Below, piece after piece: positions 6,778-11,315 of a DNA stretch of 11,315 bases. Within the stretch, counting starts at the first letter, position 1; every line of letters starts with the position of its first letter. Origin of the DNA: Coemansia sp. RSA 922. Lineage: Eukaryota > Kickxellomycota > Kickxellomycetes > Kickxellales > Kickxellaceae. The position numbers were made by a program, and so were the translations under genes. Under the pieces are notes generated by a model. The model saw only the letters and a program-made list of their open reading frames with translations. It did not search any database and was not told where the DNA came from. The stretch spans positions 1 through 11,315 of the forward strand of contig JANBQS010000840.1 in assembly GCA_027577415.1 (NCBI GenBank), in the 5' to 3' direction.

Positions 6778-7905
6778 TTACTCATAGCGCACCTTATTCT
6801 TCAGTGCATGTCTGTCCCAGTAGAGGTTACGGAACTGCTCCAAGAAAATAAAGGTAAGAATAGTCTGTGGTGCCATTCTCACAAACGCCGGAGTCCAACC
6901 CTTATACAACGCCAATGGACCTTCTTCTCTAGCAATGAGAACCATAGCCTGGAACAGATTCTTGTAAGGGGATGTGGGGCCAGCATTCATGACACGAGTT
7001 TTGACAACATCAAATGGCGAAGTAATCGTGGTCGCCACAAAGCCTGCCAAGAACGATGCCGAGAAATGCAATGGCATGCCTTCCTCAAAGTACGGCGACG
7101 ACAATAACAGTTGCTTGAACCCGTCGTACGAGACGAGCTGCGCACCAGTCATCAGCATGGCACGAGAGACATTAGGTACTGCGCCCTTGAACAATCCGCG
7201 CGGGCCATCCTCCCTTGTGATACGGAACAAGCCATCAAACGCGTTCTTATAGTTACGACGCTGCTCCACAGGCAGCGATCCATCGTTCTGCAACCGCACC
7301 AATACAATATCAGCAGGCGTGCCACAGATACCGCCCACCGCGCCTGCAACAACACCGGCAAAGGCCATGCGATAGAACGGCAGTGATCCATCATCATTGC
7401 TGAGTTGCTTCTTCAGGGTTTCGTAGGTGGCAAAGCGTGCCATAGAATAGGTCATTTGGCGCAGAACTGCGGCCGATATGCCGTCATAGAAACCCAATAG
7501 TCCTTGGCCCCGGTAAACTGACTTGACAACATGAGATATACCGTGGTTGGCAGTCGCTCCCTTCATTGTCTGCAGGCGTACTTTGAGCAGATCAAGTGGA
7601 TGGGTAAAGAAGTTGGCGGCGCATGCAGCAAATCCTATTTGAGTTAAAAAGGGGAAAAAAAGAGTATCGTTTCCGATATCCCGGGTCAAAAGTAAAAATG
7701 TGTTGAGTACAATTACGGTAATAACAAGTGTGTGGCGTAGCGCTCAGTGACTCTATGGTAAGGACACAAAAGCAATGGTGTGTATAGGACATTTACCTCC
7801 AAAGTAAAATGGTGGATGAGGTTTCTTGACCAGTGGCCAGCTAGCCTTGTCGTCAGCATGGATGCCAAGGGAAACGGGAGACTGAGCGGCGGTAGACTCG
7901 GACAT
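6778..7905 (-). CDS. DIC1: Mitochondrial dicarboxylate carrier (SLC25 family), copy 2, two exons
   Basis: Inner-membrane exchanger, probably of dicarboxylates and phosphate. Exon 1 is 7905-7797 (MSESTAAQS...PPFYFG) and exon 2 is 7634-6778 (GFAACAANFFTHP...), giving 321 residues. The N-terminus is about 15 residues longer than in copy 1. The three repeats carry PLDLLK (49-54), PADIVLVRLQND (143-154) and SPFDVVKTR (242-250). Helix segments RQMTYSMARFATYE, QRRNYKNAFDGLFRITRE and LTFIFLEQFRN are typical of the dicarboxylate/oxoglutarate branch. Residue 148 is Leu where copy 1 and most dicarboxylate carriers have Asn (N-V-R), so substrate preference may differ. The ATG at 7689 lies inside the intron and would give a protein lacking helix 1; it is not used. 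Paralogous to the gene at 1714-2755 along its length, with the same intron position. Gene symbol is at family level. Confidence 0.93.
7635..7796 (-). other. Intron of carrier copy 2
   Basis: 162 bases on the minus strand. The donor is GGAG|GTAAAT (from 7796). A pyrimidine tract then TTTTTAACTC as branch region precede the acceptor AAATAG, which ends at 7635. It is phase 1 in the Gly-Gly pair before helix 1. The 3' part happens to be open in frame, which makes a false N-terminus easy to predict. Confidence 0.93.
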
Positions 7906-8018
7906 GTTAAAAAAAATGAATAGTACAATTATAAAACGTTAAAAAAAAGAGAGAGCAACAGGTAGAAAAGAAGAAAGGGTTCACTTAAAGGACAAAAGAG
8001 ATATATGTAGGAAATTGC

Positions 8019-8044
8019 GGGGGGGGGGGAGGAATGGGGAGGGG
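8019..8044 (+). other. G-run, potential G-quadruplex
   Basis: Eleven consecutive G at 8019-8029 are followed by GGGG at 8036-8039 and GGGG at 8041-8044. That is enough G-tracts for an intramolecular quadruplex on the plus strand, which is the template strand of the carrier read leftward. It lies 115-140 bases upstream of that gene's ATG. Structure formation is inferred. A long homopolymer is also a likely site of sequencing error. Confidence 0.6.
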
Positions 8045-8121
8045 AGTGAGAGGCGTGAGCATGTGTGTGCGCAGACGATAGAACCCGGAAGAGGAACTCA
8101 GAGGTTGCTCTTTCCAAACCC

Positions 8122-8136
8122 TCCTCCCAGGGAGGA
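8122..8136. repeat. Perfect inverted repeat TCCTCCC-A-GGGAGGA
   Basis: Seven-base perfect arms around a single A, about 220 bases upstream of the carrier 2 ATG. A one-base spacer favours a dimeric DNA-binding protein site over an RNA hairpin. No specific regulator can be named. Confidence 0.65.
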
Positions 8137-8249
8137 TGTTGCAATTTCACCGCGCAGGGAGAAAAAAAAGACCAAGTGACCTTATGAACCAATTCTTAAT
8201 CCTCCGCCATCATCAAGAAAAGAAAAAAAATTCCCACACACACCGCAAA

Positions 8250-8266
8250 TCGCGCTATTCGCGCGA
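8250..8266. terminator. Hairpin in the Trs130 3' UTR
   Basis: TCGCGC (8250-8255) pairs with GCGCGA (8261-8266) around a five-base loop, starting 47 bases after the Trs130 stop on the minus strand. Role in 3'-end formation is only a guess; no minus-strand AATAAA was found nearby. Confidence 0.35.
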
Positions 8267-8312
8267 GAGAACATAGATAAAAAACTGCCAGCAAAAACAG
8301 GAATATTGTTAT

Positions 8313-11300
8313 CTAAGCACGCACTACCACAGGAACACTATAGACGGCCATTGCGCCATGGCTGGGCACAGCACACAGTGTGGGAAAGTCAGCATCAACA
8401 AGAGTCCCAATCTGATCGCCAGACACATATTCACAGCAAACCACAGGCAACGGCAAAAAGCCCGGTCCCAGAGCCACCAGTGAATACTCCAAGCATACGT
8501 CGGCGTCGCCAACATCGACCTCGCAGTTGATAGCACCCGCAATAAGCCAGTGCTCGGGGTCCTCGCGCACAGTCACGCGCACGCGGGCTGCAGTAGACCC
8601 AACAATGCGCACTGACAGGGGCGTAGGCTCAAGCACGCGGCAGAAGCGAGAGCCCGTAGTCATGCGGACAGCCACCACTGGGGACGCAGCAGAGCAGACA
8701 ACGTTGAAGCGCAGCGTGCGGTTAGAGTCCTCGGTCGGCAAGACGAACCGCGCCTCACCCTGCAGTCGCAGTTCCGGCACATTTGCGATCTCGCGCACAA
8801 CTGTGACTACGCCACCACGACGCATAACGGTACCTTCTTCAAGAGACCACTCGGCGTCTGGCACAGCGGCACATAATGACTCTAGGCGCAGATTATCGGC
8901 AGTACACTGTGTGCGCAGAATAACAGCTACGCGAGACTCATCCAGAGCTACAGCATGGGCGCTGACAGCCAAAGCAGGTGCCGTGTCAACACTGGTAGTG
9001 GCCACAAACACTCGCCGCTCCGCCGTCGCAGTCTTAAAGAGCGCGCACACAGTGACAGCCGTAGGAGACACCTGTGGATCAACGGCCAGCTCAACATCGG
9101 CTTCGCTGGAGCACCCCGCATCGATGACATCCTTGATCACAATGGCGCCGTCAGCTACCGAGAACCCTGCATGGCCGCAGCGCGTGACCCGCAGCGGGGA
9201 ACCCGAGCTAGCATCAAACAAGCGAATTGTCATGCCAGCCGTAACGCTGGTCGCTCGAGTATCCACAGTTACACGCAGCGCCGGGCATCCCATGTCAGCG
9301 ACAAGTGCTGGGCGCAGGCGCACGACGGGATTGGCTGGGTGCTCAGCGAGATGCACGTATAGCTGGGTATCGGCAGCAGCCACAAACTCAGCACCGCCGA
9401 TCGCCACGCAGACGGCAGCGACAGAGAAGCGTCCAGCACACGATACGGCATCGGCCGTCAGCATCACAGACGACTCGCCACTAGCGATGGTGACGTCACG
9501 CACAACAAACTCAACCTCTAGACGGTGCCCACCACCGCTAGTCAGAACGGCGGCCACACGGTCCACATGCACGGCAGCGGCCACCTGCGATCTGATCCTT
9601 ACTTCAACACACAAGGTGTCGTTGCGGGGGACCACAGCAGCGCCAACAGCTTTGAACAAGTCACCCGCCATGCGCTGCCGCTTATCGCCCACTTCCTCTC
9701 CCAGTACGCCGCACAGGTCGCTGAGCATGGTCGCATAGCTGCTGTCGGCGCCAGGCTGGGCGATCAGACGTACGACGCACTCGAGGCTATCTCGCGCGTT
9801 GCCCAGCTGCCGCTCGCACTCGGCCAGCCGCTCCAGCGCCGCCACGTCCAAGGAGCTCAGCGGCTCGGTTTTGCCAGGCACTAGCGTGCGAAGCAGTCGA
9901 GCCGCTCCCGCCCACTGCCCGCGACTTGCCAGCAGCCGTGCTACATCGCCGTGCATGGCTCGCGCAAACCTCCGGCGCCCGCTCTCGACATAGTACTGCG
10001 CTGCCTGCTCGCACGTACGCACGTAGATCTGGTCGAAGCGCTCGTCCGTCGCAAGCGCTGCCGCCAGCACTGGATTAGCCACACTAGGTAAGTCACTGTC
10101 ACCATTGCCGTTGGGTAGGCGCTGCCACAGCGCGCCCAATACATCCAGTTGCTGTCGTGCGCCAGCCAGAAACCCGGCTTTGGCTGCAGCCAGTGCGCGC
10201 ATGGCACTGCCGCCGTCAGCTCGCACGCCACCAGAGGCAGGCGAGCCCTCGAGGATTTCAGCAATATTCATACACGTACTGTAAGTCCACGCCGCCACAA
10301 ACGCAGTGCTGAGTCCCGTGCCTGGCTCTCGCATCGAGCGGCCAAACGTCGCAATAAAGCGTTGTGCGCGCTCAGCCAGCTCAGCATAATGACCCAGTGC
10401 TACCAGCAGCTGGGCCTGGCAGCCGAACAAATACATGCGAAAGTCAAACAAGCTGATCGTCGTCTCGACCAGCTGCCGCACATACGCACGCTTATTAGTG
10501 TCTAGGATATCAGAGTAATCGTCTCCCTCAGCCAAACCGCCAAAGGTTGAGAACCACGATAGTCGCTGCGCGCCCAAAAGCTGGAAGAATACAGCCTCCA
10601 GCTCGTCATACTGCGCCAATGCTTCGTCCTGCAGACCCATTAGCCGGTAGAGTCGGACTATGCCTTCCTTGAGTACAAAGAATTTGCAGTAGTTCCATCC
10701 CGGAAGCATGCGGTTGGCGTCCATGCGGCGCATGTCATCGGCCAGCTGCGATACGCGTTCCTCCAGCGCCTGCACTACACGCTCGCGCATGGTCAGGAAC
10801 ACGCTGTTCCAGCTTTCTACTGATCCAGTCTGCAGCAAAACAACATGCTCGCCGGCGTCCTTCTTGCCCTGGAAGTCACTCTTGAGCCGGTCAAATACCG
10901 ATGTTCGCATGCTGAGGAATTTGTTGTTGCTCATCCGCTGTATCTCCTCGGCGCTAGCCACATACACTATCATCCAATCCTCTCCCTTGCGCTGCGACAC
11001 TCGTCCTATCCATGTCTTGGCCCGTGGCTTTATCACCGCCTTGTACGTGTCTGCGTCAGAGTCTGACTCTAGCAAGTAAATGTTCAGCAACCGCCCACTG
11101 CCCGCATGCTCGCTCGCCAATGCCAGTGTGTCGTGGCTGCTAGTGTTGTCTGCCTCGCCTACTGTGACCTTGATGTCCAGCTGCTCGATGAACCGCGCTG
11201 ACTGCGTCAGACCTCCCTTCCAAATCAGATTGCGCAGCGGAAGTCGCGACGTAAAGTCCTGCTCTATGCGCTCCCAAACGCCATTCTCGTCTACTATATT

Positions 11301-11315
11301 GAGCGTAAGCTGCTG
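8313..11315 (-). CDS. TRS130: TRAPP II complex subunit Trs130/TRAPPC10, 5'-partial
   Basis: Subunit of the TRAPP II tethering/exchange complex that activates Rab11-type GTPases (Ypt31/32) at the late Golgi. The frame is open from the window edge to TAG at 8315-8313: 1000 visible residues, no intron, N-terminus missing. The codon at 11120 is TTG, not a start, and upstream residues fit the family. Visible landmarks are LPLRNLIWK (25-33), DWMIVYV (113-119), FDRLKSDF (141-148), SWNSVFLTMRERV (168-180), PGWNYCKFFVLKEG (205-218) and QDEALAQYDELEAVF (230-244), all characteristic of the TRAPPC10/Trs130 N-terminal half. The middle is helical-repeat-like. The C-terminal third is Val/Thr-rich and beta-like, ending AMAVYSVPVVVRA, consistent with the family's terminal beta-sandwich. 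Codons are strongly C/G-ending. Confidence 0.93.
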   Translation of the reverse strand, partial: QQLTLNIVDENGVWERIEQDFTSRLPLRNLIWKGGLTQSARFIEQLDIKVTVGEADNTSSHDTLALASEHAGSGRLLNIYLLESDSDADTYKAVIKPRAKTWIGRVSQRKGEDWMIVYVASAEEIQRMSNNKFLSMRTSVFDRLKSDFQGKKDAGEHVVLLQTGSVESWNSVFLTMRERVVQALEERVSQLADDMRRMDANRMLPGWNYCKFFVLKEGIVRLYRLMGLQDEALAQYDELEAVFFQLLGAQRLSWFSTFGGLAEGDDYSDILDTNKRAYVRQLVETTISLFDFRMYLFGCQAQLLVALGHYAELAERAQRFIATFGRSMREPGTGLSTAFVAAWTYSTCMNIAEILEGSPASGGVRADGGSAMRALAAAKAGFLAGARQQLDVLGALWQRLPNGNGDSDLPSVANPVLAAALATDERFDQIYVRTCEQAAQYYVESGRRRFARAMHGDVARLLASRGQWAGAARLLRTLVPGKTEPLSSLDVAALERLAECERQLGNARDSLECVVRLIAQPGADSSYATMLSDLCGVLGEEVGDKRQRMAGDLFKAVGAAVVPRNDTLCVEVRIRSQVAAAVHVDRVAAVLTSGGGHRLEVEFVVRDVTIASGESSVMLTADAVSCAGRFSVAAVCVAIGGAEFVAAADTQLYVHLAEHPANPVVRLRPALVADMGCPALRVTVDTRATSVTAGMTIRLFDASSGSPLRVTRCGHAGFSVADGAIVIKDVIDAGCSSEADVELAVDPQVSPTAVTVCALFKTATAERRVFVATTSVDTAPALAVSAHAVALDESRVAVILRTQCTADNLRLESLCAAVPDAEWSLEEGTVMRRGGVVTVVREIANVPELRLQGEARFVLPTEDSNRTLRFNVVCSAASPVVAVRMTTGSRFCRVLEPTPLSVRIVGSTAARVRVTVREDPEHWLIAGAINCEVDVGDADVCLEYSLVALGPGFLPLPVVCCEYVSGDQIGTLVDADFPTLCAVPSHGAMAVYSVPVVVRA

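Larger units (their letters stand above)
7906..8312. other. Region between Trs130 3' end and carrier 2 start
   Basis: About 400 bases holding the Trs130 3' UTR and the carrier 2 promoter, both read on the minus strand. On that strand it is rich in pyrimidine tracts, common in fungal promoters. It contains a purine/G-run block at 8019-8044, a TCCTCCC-A-GGGAGGA inverted repeat at 8122-8136 and a TCGCGC/GCGCGA hairpin at 8250-8266. No TATA at a useful distance was found. The 87-residue open frame 8192-7929 is low-complexity and not called. Confidence 0.55.

Noticed and set aside
6778..7689. Carrier copy 2 as a single-exon 303-residue gene
   Set aside because: Its first 18 residues are translated intron; the spliced model restores the conserved Gly-Gly and helix 1.
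8527..9738. 403-residue plus-strand open frame
   Set aside because: It lies wholly antisense to Trs130. Ser/Thr/Arg/Ala-rich composition is what the opposite strand of C/G-ending codons produces, and no family motif is visible.
11118..11120. Start of Trs130 at 11120
   Set aside because: The codon is TTG and the frame stays open to the window edge with family-like residues (LPLRNLIWK), so the gene is simply cut by the window.
1..11315. CRISPR array, bacterial operon, phage or transposase gene
   Set aside because: No regularly spaced repeats, ribosome binding sites, integrase/transposase motifs or terminal repeats with target duplications were found; all recognisable genes are eukaryotic.

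Overview
The window looks like a piece of a fungal nuclear genome. The genes are monocistronic and lie on both strands. They have short spliceosomal introns (GT...AG, with CTAAC- or TTTAAC-like branch sequences), TATA boxes and AATAAA-type poly(A) signals. The recognisable proteins are eukaryotic: ribosomal protein eS10, two mitochondrial dicarboxylate carriers and the TRAPP II subunit Trs130/TRAPPC10. GC-rich, C/G-ending codons in eS10 and Trs130, against AT-rich intergenic DNA, would suit an early-diverging fungus (for example a zoopagomycete), but the sequence alone does not prove the phylum.

Layout, left to right. 1-1017 is the leader/upstream region of eS10, with a strong branch-point sequence and acceptor just before the start codon. 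eS10 (1018-1577, +, one intron) converges on the first carrier (2755-1714, -, one intron). 2756-6354 is an AT-rich stretch. It holds an unrecognised small gene (3643-4050, +), three diverged copies of a TATA-containing promoter-like unit (about 3008-3182, 4938-5224 and 5915-6268), a deleted pseudogene behind the second copy (5242-5355) and an intact unrecognised small gene behind the third (6355-6720, +). The second carrier (7905-6778, -, one intron at the same protein position and phase as the first) converges on that small gene. An upstream region with a G-run and inverted repeats (7906-8312) separates it from Trs130 (11315-8313, -), whose 5' end lies outside the window.

No operon or multi-gene machine is visible. 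Three genes are conserved housekeeping or transport functions: translation initiation/40S head, malate-succinate-phosphate exchange across the mitochondrial inner membrane, and Golgi/endosome Rab activation. The distinctive part is the interval between the two carriers. There a small AT-rich, possibly lineage-specific gene family has been duplicated together with its promoter, and one copy has been broken by an internal deletion. The exon joins of the carriers and of eS10 were rebuilt by reading the sequence and are supported by reading frame and protein family.
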